Source: CAJXZP01 sp041563475 (GTDB lineage: Bacteria; Bacteroidota; Bacteroidia; Flavobacteriales_G; Salibacteraceae). From it: 8,757 nt of DNA. The stretch is from positions 1-8,757 of the forward strand of contig JBFFMY010000081.1 in assembly GCA_041563475.1 (NCBI GenBank), written 5' to 3'. The notes beneath the pieces were generated by a model. It did not search any database, was not told where the DNA came from, and saw only the letters and a program-made list of their open reading frames with translations. The translations under genes and the position numbers were made by a program. Positions within the stretch are counted from its first letter, which is position 1. Every line of letters starts with the position of its first letter. Of this stretch, positions 1 through 6,754 are shown in pieces.

Positions 1-35
1 CGTTACACTTCATCAAAACCGAATTGTAAAGGCTA

Positions 36-254
36 AAATGGCTCCAAGGCTTCGCCATTTCTTAACGCCTTTTCATTCTATGCTGCCCGAAGAGGACTTC
101 CTTTCTACGAAAGGAATAGGTTTTGTTTTGTCATTTACTTCGGCTGCGCTCAGAAGAACTCGAGTGGCCGCAGTGAAACGGAGTTTGTACCGAGAAGCAC
201 TTAACCCGGTTTCTTTTTTTGATAGGGTTTCTACGAAATCCCTCGAACTGACAG
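36..254. repeat. Intergenic interspersed-repeat-like block with several hairpins
   Basis: This stretch has no believable gene but is dense in short inverted repeats. AAATGGC (36-42) pairs with GCCATTT (54-60). TTCCTTTC (98-105) pairs perfectly with GAAAGGAA (109-116) around a TAC loop. AGGGTTTC (224-231) pairs with GAAATCCCT (235-243) around another TAC loop, with one extra T. CTGCG (144-148) can pair with CGCAG (169-173). The core TTTCTACGAAA therefore occurs twice, at 102-112 and 228-238. Read on the minus strand, the block begins CTGTCAGTTCGAG (254 to 242), which resembles dispersed intergenic repeats I recall from flavobacterial genomes. It starts 8 bases after the stop of the decayed gene at 263-415, a usual place for such elements. 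The repeat identity is inference, because only one copy lies in the window. Confidence 0.5.
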
Positions 255-262
255 CTAATTAA

Positions 263-415
263 TCACCTCAGTAAAGTAACACTCCCCACTCGAGTTACAC
301 TCTCCGAGCTTTCTCCGGTGTTATACCAAACTTTGTAAGAGTATATTCCTTGTTCGGCTGGTTGGCCATTTACCGTTCCATTCCAAGAGGAGTTTAAGTT
401 GGAAATTTTATGACG
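263..415 (-). pseudogene. C-terminal remnant of a gliding-motility/T9SS (CHU_C-like) domain protein
   Basis: On the minus strand an open frame runs from just after an in-frame TGA (416-418) to a TGA stop at 263-265. It encodes about 50 residues: SWNGTVNGQPAEQGIYSYKV, then a short variable stretch, then TRVGSVTLLR at the end. This matches the second half of the gliding-motility-associated C-terminal domain: a W-(N/D)-G-T turn, G-(x)n-G-(I/V/T)-Y-x-Y, and a closing R-x-G-x-V-T-L-(L/I/K)-R. That domain directs proteins through the type IX secretion system. The first half of the domain, the passenger protein, a start codon and a signal peptide are all absent, since rpoN begins 120 bases away. It is read here as the surviving 3' end of a deleted or rearranged gene. 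The native stop and downstream repeat appear to be kept. The family call is from motif memory, not a search. Confidence 0.68.
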
Positions 416-537
416 TCATTTTTTCAAAATCGAGTATAATATTTCTAATTTGATTTTTAGTTTCAAGTTTCGGTTAAATATTATTACCACAATACCCAAA
501 TCAGATTAACTTCGTAATCCAAACTAATAGTCATTTA
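416..537. other. AT-rich rpoN upstream region, no clear promoter
   Basis: This is the leader region of rpoN. It opens at the palindrome TGACGTCA (411-418), which coincides with the end of the recognisable pseudogene. TATAAT (435-440) and TAATTTG (446-452) are present, but neither has a TTG at the 17-23 base spacing expected for a Bacteroidota primary-sigma promoter. No Shine-Dalgarno sequence precedes the rpoN ATG, as is usual in this phylum. No operator or riboswitch was recognised. Confidence 0.4.
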
Positions 538-1995
538 ATGCTCGGTCAAAAACTTCATTTAAAGCTGCAACAAAAGTTGTCTCCACAGCAAATTCAATTA
601 ATGAAATTGTTGCAAGTGCCAACTGCCGCAATTGAGCAACGCATCAAGGAGGAGTTGGAAGAAAACCCTGCATTAGACGAGGGTCGTGATGATGATTATG
701 AAAATGACCAAGAAGATGAATACAGCGATGTATATGATGAGGTAGATGAAGCGGAGCAAGAGTTTGATTTTTCTGATTACGTAGATGATGACGAGACCCC
801 ATCGTATAAATTAAACACCAATAATCACAGTAAAGACGATGAAGAAAGAAGTACCCCATTATCGGTGGGAGCCTCTTTTACAGACGCTCTAATTAGCCAA
901 TTAGGATTACGCGATTTAACAGAAAACGAACAAGTAATCGGCATTAATATTATCGGTAATTTGGATGAGTCAGGCTATTTAAGACGTGATTTAGATGCCA
1001 TAATGGATGACTTGGCTTTTACCCAAAATATTTTTGTAGAAGTTCATGAAATTGAAAAGCTATTAGAAGTGGTTCAAGACTTGGACCCAGCAGGCGTTGG
1101 CGCACGTTCTTTACAGGAATGTTTACTACTTCAATTACATCGGAAACCGTTAGAAGATGAGGCGGTTGCAAACGCAAATTTGATTCTTACACATGGGTTT
1201 GATCAATTCACAAAAAAGCATTACAAAAAATTGATTCAGCGATTCGACTTTACCGATGAACAATTGAAAGATGCGGTGGACGAAATCACAAAATTGAATC
1301 CAAAACCTGGAAGCACAGGTTCATTGGGCGGTGCAGGTGCTACGGTTGTAGTTTCCGACTTTACAATAACCGTAGATGATGGGGATATAAGTATTGCCTT
1401 GAACGGAAGAAATGCACCGGATTTGAAAGTAAGTAGACAGTATTCAAATATGATTGCGGATTACCAAAGCAAAAAAGGGAAAGTAACAAAATCCGAGCGT
1501 GAAGCAATGATGTTTGTGAAGCAGAAATTGGATTCGGCAAAATGGTTTATTGATGCTATTGTTCAGCGACAAAATACCTTGATCCATACCATGCAAGCCA
1601 TTGTGGAGTATCAAAAACCATTTTTTTTAAGTGGCGATGAAACGGATCTAAAACCTATGATTTTGAAAGATGTTGCGGATATTGTTGGGTTGGATATTTC
1701 AACCATTTCTCGTGTGGCTAATAGCAAATATGCACAAACGCCTTACGGTACATTTCTATTAAAATATTTCTTTTCAGAATCGCTTACTACACAAGATGGA
1801 GAAGAAGTTTCTACCCGTGAAGTAAAAAATATATTGAATTCTGTAATCGGTGAGGAGGATAAGAAAAAACCTTTAACCGATCAAAAATTAATGGATATTT
1901 TACAAGAGAAGGGATATAATATAGCCCGCAGAACTGTTGCGAAATATAGAGAGCAATTAAATATCCCAGTAGCTAGACTTCGTAAAGAATTGTAA
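538..1995 (+). CDS. rpoN: RNA polymerase sigma-54 factor
   Basis: This is the alternative sigma factor that directs core RNA polymerase to -24/-12 promoters and needs AAA+ enhancer-binding proteins for open-complex formation. It is 485 residues, close to the family norm. Residues 1-45 form the Gln/Leu-rich activator-interacting region I (QKLSPQQIQLMKLLQ at 12-26). Residues 47-86 are region II and very acidic, with 23 of 40 residues Asp or Glu. The core-binding domain follows, with NLDESGYL (141-148) and DLDPAGVGARSLQECL (181-196). A helix-turn-helix lies near 377-399 (DVADIVGLDISTISRV), followed by KYAQTPYGTFLLKYFF. The diagnostic RpoN box ARRTVAKYRE is at 463-472. The ATG start aligns region I at the N-terminus as expected, and the nearest upstream in-frame stop is at 475-477. 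The next gene starts 4 bases after the stop. Confidence 0.97.
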   Translation: MLGQKLHLKLQQKLSPQQIQLMKLLQVPTAAIEQRIKEELEENPALDEGRDDDYENDQEDEYSDVYDEVDEAEQEFDFSDYVDDDETPSYKLNTNNHSKDDEERSTPLSVGASFTDALISQLGLRDLTENEQVIGINIIGNLDESGYLRRDLDAIMDDLAFTQNIFVEVHEIEKLLEVVQDLDPAGVGARSLQECLLLQLHRKPLEDEAVANANLILTHGFDQFTKKHYKKLIQRFDFTDEQLKDAVDEITKLNPKPGSTGSLGGAGATVVVSDFTITVDDGDISIALNGRNAPDLKVSRQYSNMIADYQSKKGKVTKSEREAMMFVKQKLDSAKWFIDAIVQRQNTLIHTMQAIVEYQKPFFLSGDETDLKPMILKDVADIVGLDISTISRVANSKYAQTPYGTFLLKYFFSESLTTQDGEEVSTREVKNILNSVIGEEDKKKPLTDQKLMDILQEKGYNIARRTVAKYREQLNIPVARLRKEL

Positions 1996-1999
1996 TCCC

Positions 2000-2611
2000 A
2001 TGCGGTTAGCAAAAGCAATCTCCTATATCACACATCCAGTTTTTGCAACCATTGCAATGCTGGTCTTTGTTCTGTTTCAAAAGGATAGTTATGTTTATTA
2101 TACTATTTCGGAACAAGGAAGATGGTTTTTTATTTTAGTTGCAACCGTTTTAACCGTTGTTGCCCCAATGGTATCTGTAGGGTATTTGGTGTATTCCAAC
2201 CAAATATCGAGTTTGCATATTGAAAATCGAAATGAAAGAATAATACCCTTGGTGATTACCGCTGCCTATGGTTTTGGTTTGTATTACTTATTTAGCCAAT
2301 TTCAAATACCATCTATTATTTTGGCAATTGCGGGTGTAGGAGTTATTGGGGTAATTACCACCCTTTTAATCACCATGTTTTGGAAAATTAGTGCCCACAT
2401 GGTGGCAATTTCTGGTTTTGGAGGAATGGTTTTGGCTTTATCCCATCAAGTTCACCCTGTTGAAACTTGGGTAATAATGGTGATTTTTATTTTAATGGGA
2501 ATTATAGGATGGGCGAGATTGCGCCTAGAAGCCCATACGTTTTGGCAAGTTATTGTGGCGTGGATTATCGGCTTTATAATAGCCTACCAAGCCACTATTT
2601 ATTTGCTGTAA
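2000..2611 (+). CDS. Divergent PAP2-like integral membrane protein
   Basis: This 203-residue hydrophobic protein has about six or seven predicted membrane segments (roughly 10-26, 42-64, 83-98, 103-126, 132-149, 153-170, 181-202). PAP2-type lipid phosphatases carry three motifs: KX6RP, PSGH and SRX5HX3D. Here weak counterparts sit in order: NERIIP (78-83), ISAH (130-133), and R173-X5-H179-X3-Q183. Both histidines of the PAP2 mechanism (acid/base H133, nucleophile H179) would be kept, but the final Asp is Gln and the first motif is poor. It may be a lipid phosphate phosphatase acting at the inner membrane, or a relative with altered or no activity. It begins 4 bases after the rpoN stop, so it is almost certainly cotranscribed, perhaps translationally coupled. 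A generic membrane protein is the alternative. Confidence 0.6.
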   Translation: MRLAKAISYITHPVFATIAMLVFVLFQKDSYVYYTISEQGRWFFILVATVLTVVAPMVSVGYLVYSNQISSLHIENRNERIIPLVITAAYGFGLYYLFSQFQIPSIILAIAGVGVIGVITTLLITMFWKISAHMVAISGFGGMVLALSHQVHPVETWVIMVIFILMGIIGWARLRLEAHTFWQVIVAWIIGFIIAYQATIYLL

Positions 2612-2620
2612 AATTCTCGA

Positions 2621-3313
2621 TTAAAATGGAACCAATGAAATGGCGAATCCCAGTTGTTTCATTTCTGGTCCGCGTCCTGGAATAAAAAATTCTGTAAGCG
2701 AAAAGAAAGCCGTAAAATTTACCTTCCCATACCCTGCACGTGCAATTAGTCCAGCTCGTACACGATTCATATCTGGAAAGTAATAGGTTTTGAATTTAAC
2801 TCCATCATTATTTACAATTTTATCGTGCGTATCTATGAGGAAACCCACTTTTCCACCAATTGAAAATTTCCATCGGTATCCCCAGTCATCTAACTTGGTT
2901 CTGTATCTAAATTCAATAGGTATTTCTACCCAAGAAGTACTGACTTTATTTTTTTGATAAGGAACGTAGTCCGGAGTTGACCATTTAGAATAAAGCAATG
3001 GGCTATAGGTTGTGTCTCTTCTAATTTGACGATTGGAATAGTAACTTTGAGAACTAAATCCCCCACCAATCGCAGCACTAAATCCTGATTGGCCGAAAAG
3101 TTGGTCGTAAAATAATTGAATATTTATTCCATTGTTGTACCATTTAAATTCAACCCCGTTAGGCTTACTTGTAAAGGTTTCCCAGCCAAAATCAATTAGC
3201 ATATGATCTTGATGTGTGTTTCTTTCGGTTGATTTACTACCCGTTTTATCTTGCGATAAACCCGCAAACGAGAAACTAAATATCGTGATAAAAAGAATGA
3301 AAAAATGTTTCAT
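2621..3313 (-). CDS. Predicted outer-membrane beta-barrel protein
   Basis: This 230-residue protein starts with a signal peptide: K3, a hydrophobic run at 4-18, and a likely cleavage near S20/Q21 (GLSQ). The rest alternates hydrophobic and polar residues in strand-like segments rich in Tyr, Phe and Gly, for example 54-71, 77-90, 126-138, 147-160, 186-204 and 218-229. It ends in aromatic Phe (SLVPF), a typical terminal signal for insertion by the BAM machinery. WVEIPIEFRYRT (128-139) followed by a Gly-rich strand is common in small Bacteroidota beta-barrel ('porin family') proteins. Substrate or function cannot be read from the sequence. The gene faces the PAP2-like gene with only 9 bases between stop codons, and no separate terminator is visible there. 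It shares a 123-base divergent promoter region with the FG-GAP gene. Confidence 0.7.
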   Translation of the reverse strand: MKHFFILFITIFSFSFAGLSQDKTGSKSTERNTHQDHMLIDFGWETFTSKPNGVEFKWYNNGINIQLFYDQLFGQSGFSAAIGGGFSSQSYYSNRQIRRDTTYSPLLYSKWSTPDYVPYQKNKVSTSWVEIPIEFRYRTKLDDWGYRWKFSIGGKVGFLIDTHDKIVNNDGVKFKTYYFPDMNRVRAGLIARAGYGKVNFTAFFSLTEFFIPGRGPEMKQLGFAISLVPF

Positions 3314-3330
3314 TTATAAAATTTAAGCCG

Positions 3331-3358
3331 CAAAAGTATTTAATTACATGGTACCAAA
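3331..3358 (-). promoter_or_regulatory. Bacteroidota-type promoter of the beta-barrel gene
   Basis: On the minus strand TACTTTTG (3338 to 3331) is a perfect match to the -7 element TAnnTTTG. It is preceded after 16 bases by TTTG (3358 to 3355), a candidate -33 element. That spacing is one base shorter than the usual range. The start codon lies 17 bases past the -7 element, which implies a short leader. Confidence 0.6.
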
Positions 3359-3376
3359 GCAAGAGTAAACTTTTTA

Positions 3377-3408
3377 TTGACTTATACCGTGATTTTACTT
3401 TAAATTCG
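3377..3408 (+). promoter_or_regulatory. Candidate promoter of the FG-GAP/T9SS gene
   Basis: TTG (3377-3379) is followed after 21 bases by TAAATTCG (3401-3408), which matches TAnnTTTG at all but one fixed position. The start codon is 28 bases downstream. A weaker alternative -7 element, TACTTTAA (3396-3403), overlaps it. It lies back to back with the minus-strand promoter, with 18 bases between the two -33 elements. Confidence 0.4.
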
Positions 3409-3436
3409 TGCTGAAATTAACCAAATTTATAGTGTT

Positions 3437-5686
3437 ATGTTAAAAAGCTACATCCTTTCTATTACCCTTATTTTCAGTACAATTACCGGATTTTCTCAAA
3501 ACTTGTTTAAGTATGCGTATGAAAATAATGTGGAGGTAGTTAAAAATAATGGATTGATGCTAGAACCCTGGGGGGGCGGAATGAACAACCCTCAATTCAA
3601 TGAGTTGGATGTAAATTTTGATTGTGTAAATGACCTTGTAATTTTTGAAAAATCAGGAAATATTGTACGTGTTTTTATTAATGATAACACCGCAAACGAA
3701 CCTTCGTACCATTATGCACCTGAATACGCGAAGTTTTTTCCGGAGACCTTAAGCGATTTTTTGTTGATTCGTGATTATAATAATGATGGGAAGCCAGATT
3801 TATTTACCTACCGAATTGGGGCCTTAATGGTGTTTAAAAATGTGAGTGATTCAACACTTAAATTTGAGCTGTATACGGAGAAACTACCCGCTATTGTATA
3901 TGGTGATTCTGCAACAAATGTGTACACTATTCCTATTGACTACCCTGTAATTGACGACATTAATGGCGATGGATTAATCGATATTCTTTCCGTAAATGTA
4001 TTTGGCATTTTTATCAATCTGTATGAAAATGTGTCAACGCATCCCGATACCATGTGGGTGGAAAGTAGCAATACGTGTTGGGGTAATTTTTATGAAAATC
4101 AATTAAACGATTCTCTCGTCTTGGGCGCAACATGTAAAGGAGGTCCAAGTAATTCTGCAGGTGCACAAAGACATTCCGGGGCATCCATGTTGACATTAGA
4201 TTTGTATGGAAATGGCTCAAAGGATTTATTACTCGGGGATGTAGGGTATTCAAACTTGACTCGTTTACAAAATGGAGGCACACCCAATAGTGCGAACATG
4301 ATTACTGTGGATTATCATTATGATGGAGATGACAGCAAGGAAGTGGTTATGCCCACTTTTCCTGTTTCTTTTTTTATGGATGTAAACAATAATGGAAGAA
4401 AGGATTTGATTGTAAGTACCAACCAAGTTGACGGGGGTATTGATACTGGAAATGTTTGGTTTTACGACAATTTTGGCGCCAATAACAACCCAACCTTTCA
4501 ACACAATCGCGATAACCTTTTAGTAGGAGATCAAATGGATGTGGGGACTGGAGCATTTCCTGTTTTAGCTGATATTTCTGGAGATGGATTACCCGATTTA
4601 ATGGTGGGGAATTTAGGATATTTCTTGAGTTATGATGATAACACCTTTCAAACAGAGTACACCGGAAGAATTGCATATTATAAAAATATTGGAAATGATA
4701 GCGTGCCTAAATTCGAATTTGTTACGGATGATTTAGCTGGACTCTCTTCAAAAAATTTCAAAAGAATCGCTCCTGCTTTTGCTGATTTAGATGCAGATGG
4801 GGATATGGATTTATTGTTTGGGGAAAATAACGGTTCATTGAGTTTTTATAGAAACATAGCACCGCCTGGACAAATGGCAGATTTTGTTTTAGTAGCCGAT
4901 ACATTTATGGGGCAGTTTTTTGGCGTTCAACCCAGCCCGTTTCTATATGATATTGATGGAGATAACGCGTTGGACCTACTGGTAGGACAAAAAAATGGAA
5001 ATATTCAGTTATTCATTAATCAAGGGGATAGCACGAATCCATTGTATACCCTTTCTGCTACGGATACTTTAGGTGGAATCTATAACTATTACGTAAATTA
5101 CCAAAGTAATGCCATGCCATTTATTGGTAAAATTGATGGCTCAGGAGCAAATGTTTTGGTGGTAGCCGATGGTATTGGAAACTTGCTTTACTACGATGGC
5201 ATCGATAATAATTGGATGGGTAATTTCACAATGATTGATAGTATGCGCGTTTCTAAATCATATATTGGGGTAACAGGAGCCGATTTAACCGGTAACGATA
5301 CTTTGGAATTAATTGTGGGCGAACGTCCGGGTGGATTAATGTATTTAAATATAGATGAAGAGGCGTATAATTATAGTCCGTATCCTAGAGATACGTGTGT
5401 TATTGATGCCATTTGGGAATGGAATGAACGAAAATCAAACAATTTTGATATTATTCCGAACCCAAATAATGGAGATTTTAGAATACACCTTGAATTGACC
5501 ACAAATAGTAATGCTTTGGTAAGTGTGTATGACTTATCGGGCAAAATTGTGAATCAAACACGACACAGCGTAGTAAATGGACTCAACGATATTGAATTAT
5601 CGAATAGAAACTTGAAACCGGGTGTTTACATTGTTCAAGTTCAGATCGATGGTTCTGTGTATCGATCTAAGTTAATTATCCAGTAG
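3437..5686 (+). CDS. Secreted FG-GAP/VCBS repeat protein with T9SS type A sorting domain
   Basis: This 749-residue protein has a signal peptide (K3, hydrophobic 5-19, cleavage near FSQ21). The body carries about nine FG-GAP/VCBS-type motifs of the form D-x-[ND]-x-[ND]-G-x-x-D-L, at roughly 59-67 (degenerate), 112-121, 173-182, 254-264, 314-324, 378-388, 449-459, 504-514 and 615-625. A tenth degenerate copy may lie at 566-576. Such Asp/Asn-rich loops usually bind calcium and connect blades of a beta-propeller. Residues ~669-749 form a T9SS type A sorting domain: NPNNGDF (675-681), VSVYDLSGKIV (695-705), LKPGVYIVQV (726-735) and the end SKLIIQ. The protein should cross the outer membrane by T9SS and be anchored or released after tail removal. 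No catalytic domain is visible, so adhesion or ligand binding is inferred. It has four cysteines (63, 214, 233, 654). A terminator follows. Confidence 0.88.
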   Translation: MLKSYILSITLIFSTITGFSQNLFKYAYENNVEVVKNNGLMLEPWGGGMNNPQFNELDVNFDCVNDLVIFEKSGNIVRVFINDNTANEPSYHYAPEYAKFFPETLSDFLLIRDYNNDGKPDLFTYRIGALMVFKNVSDSTLKFELYTEKLPAIVYGDSATNVYTIPIDYPVIDDINGDGLIDILSVNVFGIFINLYENVSTHPDTMWVESSNTCWGNFYENQLNDSLVLGATCKGGPSNSAGAQRHSGASMLTLDLYGNGSKDLLLGDVGYSNLTRLQNGGTPNSANMITVDYHYDGDDSKEVVMPTFPVSFFMDVNNNGRKDLIVSTNQVDGGIDTGNVWFYDNFGANNNPTFQHNRDNLLVGDQMDVGTGAFPVLADISGDGLPDLMVGNLGYFLSYDDNTFQTEYTGRIAYYKNIGNDSVPKFEFVTDDLAGLSSKNFKRIAPAFADLDADGDMDLLFGENNGSLSFYRNIAPPGQMADFVLVADTFMGQFFGVQPSPFLYDIDGDNALDLLVGQKNGNIQLFINQGDSTNPLYTLSATDTLGGIYNYYVNYQSNAMPFIGKIDGSGANVLVVADGIGNLLYYDGIDNNWMGNFTMIDSMRVSKSYIGVTGADLTGNDTLELIVGERPGGLMYLNIDEEAYNYSPYPRDTCVIDAIWEWNERKSNNFDIIPNPNNGDFRIHLELTTNSNALVSVYDLSGKIVNQTRHSVVNGLNDIELSNRNLKPGVYIVQVQIDGSVYRSKLIIQ

Positions 5687-5703
5687 GTATAAAAACGGAG
5701 TTT

Positions 5704-5739
5704 AAAAGAGCATAAAGTATAATTTATGCTCTTTTTTTT
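5704..5739 (+). terminator. Rho-independent terminator after the FG-GAP gene
   Basis: AAAAGAGCATAAA (5704-5716) and TTTATGCTCTTTT (5723-5735) are perfect reverse complements around a 6-base loop (GTATAA), and the T run continues to 5739. The stem is AT-rich but 13 pairs long, with eight T after the last C. It lies 18 bases after the stop codon and oriented for the upstream gene. This separates the gene transcriptionally from the lipid kinase. Confidence 0.85.
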
Positions 5740-5754
5740 ATTTCAAGCTATTTC

Positions 5755-5784
5755 TTGTGCAATACATCAGTTTGAATTTCTTTG
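5755..5784 (+). promoter_or_regulatory. Candidate promoter of the lipid kinase gene
   Basis: TTG (5755-5757) and TTTCTTTG (5777-5784) are separated by 19 bases, the classical Bacteroides spacing. The -7 element differs from TAnnTTTG only at its second base. Transcription would start around 5789-5792, only a few bases before the ATG at 5794, giving a very short or absent leader. This argues against translation starting at the TTG at 5782, which lies inside the -7 element. Confidence 0.4.
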
Positions 5785-5793
5785 TTAGTCAAT

Positions 5794-6714
5794 ATGCGCA
5801 ATTCATGGTTTTTTGTAATAAATCCGGTTTCTGGAAACAGTAAGGGATTAAAGGTTTGGGAAGAAATTCAAAAGAATCTCGATGAATCGGATGTTTCCTA
5901 TGAATACAAAATATCCGAGTACCATAAACACACCATCGAAATTGTTCGTGAAAAGTACGCCTCCGGATTTCGAAACTTTATTGGAATTGGAGGAGATGGT
6001 ACAATAAATGAAATTGTTAACGCCCTGTTTAGTGATGTAGCACTTCCTGAAAGTCATACTACGGTTTCTCTTGTTCCGGTGGGCACAGGAAATGATTGGG
6101 TACGAAATCATCAAGAAATTTTAAACCCAAGTAACATAGTACAAAAGATCCGAGAGAATAATACACTAACTCATGATGTTGGTGCAATTGATTCGGAAGA
6201 ACATAAGATAAAACACTTTTTCATTAACGTAGCAGGTTTTGGTTTGGATGGAAGTGTTGTGAAGGAGCTGGAGAAATTAAACGCTTCAGGTAATAAAGGA
6301 AAGCTTTCCTATGTGAAAAGTATGTTGAAGGCTTTGATTCAATTCTCCTCATTTGAAGCACAAATTGCTACCGTAGAGGAGAAAAATTTTGAAGGCCAAA
6401 CTCTTTTGTTGGCCGCTGCTAAAGGCCAGTTTTTTGGTAGTGGAATGCATATAAGTCCGTTATCAAAACCCAATAATGGCGAACTGGATATTACTTGGGT
6501 CAAAAACGATTCCAATTGGGTTATTTTACCGCAACTTTATAAACTTTTTACCGGAGAAATTGCAAAGGTGACATTTGTGGAGAAATCCACCTGTTCAGAA
6601 ATTCGCATTGTTTCTGATCGCTTAATTCCAATCCAAGCAGATGGAGAATATGTGGGAGAAGCGAATCAAATCAAATTTTCAATTATTAAGCAGGCAGTAT
6701 TGGTTTTGACCTAG
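5794..6714 (+). CDS. YegS/DgkB-family lipid kinase (diacylglycerol kinase-like)
   Basis: This ATP-dependent kinase of the diacylglycerol/sphingosine kinase superfamily phosphorylates a membrane lipid at the cytoplasmic face. In bacteria the substrate is usually diacylglycerol or a related lipid. Numbered from the ATG (306 residues), it shows NPVSG (10-14), the nucleotide-binding GGDGT (66-70) followed by INEIVNAL, and PVGTGNDW (95-102). The second domain has GFGLDGSVV (148-156), GSGMHISPLSKPNNGELDI (215-233) and ADGE (282-285), the site of the catalytic acid in relatives. Length is normal and no key motif is missing. A TTG at 5782 would add four residues (MLVN), but the ATG is preferred: the natural family start lies just before the first beta strand, and the TTG falls inside a likely promoter. 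The gene stands alone after a terminator. Exact lipid substrate is unknown. Confidence 0.9.
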   Translation: MRNSWFFVINPVSGNSKGLKVWEEIQKNLDESDVSYEYKISEYHKHTIEIVREKYASGFRNFIGIGGDGTINEIVNALFSDVALPESHTTVSLVPVGTGNDWVRNHQEILNPSNIVQKIRENNTLTHDVGAIDSEEHKIKHFFINVAGFGLDGSVVKELEKLNASGNKGKLSYVKSMLKALIQFSSFEAQIATVEEKNFEGQTLLLAAAKGQFFGSGMHISPLSKPNNGELDITWVKNDSNWVILPQLYKLFTGEIAKVTFVEKSTCSEIRIVSDRLIPIQADGEYVGEANQIKFSIIKQAVLVLT

Positions 6715-6732
6715 ATTACAAATTGTATTTTG
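6704..6732 (+). promoter_or_regulatory. Candidate promoter of the ABC-F gene
   Basis: TTTTG (6704-6708, overlapping the end of the lipid kinase gene) is followed after 17 bases by TATTTTG (6726-6732) and then CGCCC. The -7 element matches TAnnTTTG except that one of the two spacer bases is missing. The start codon is 22 bases further on. An independent promoter fits the 40-base gap between the two genes. Confidence 0.4.
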
Positions 6733-6754
6733 CGCCCTCCAAAACCAGTGAAAT

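Noticed and set aside
38..262. Open frame of 74 codons on the plus strand at the left edge
   Set aside because: It runs through the hairpin-rich repeat block, has no recognisable domain, and its composition reflects repeat DNA. It ends next to the minus-strand remnant rather than in a gene-like context.
419..505. Minus-strand open stretch containing IIFNR, recalling the IFNRWG motif of the first half of a CHU_C domain
   Set aside because: It is in the same frame as the remnant, but an in-frame stop intervenes, the WG after FNR is missing, and the distance to the SWNG motif is about 31 residues instead of about 20. Probably chance in AT-rich DNA.
2467..2685. Plus-strand open frame overlapping the end of the PAP2-like gene and running into the beta-barrel gene
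   Set aside because: It overlaps two well-supported genes in other frames and has no domain or leader.
4014..4676. Several minus-strand open frames of 66-100 codons inside the FG-GAP gene
   Set aside because: They are antisense shadows of a repeat-rich coding region. Their Asn/His/Leu-rich composition is the antisense of Asp/Asn/Gly codons.
3616..5320. Regularly recurring GATGG/AATGG words that could suggest a DNA repeat or CRISPR array
   Set aside because: They are codons of the recurring D-x-N-x-D-G protein loops, with irregular spacing and diverged DNA. No direct repeat with uniform spacers exists.
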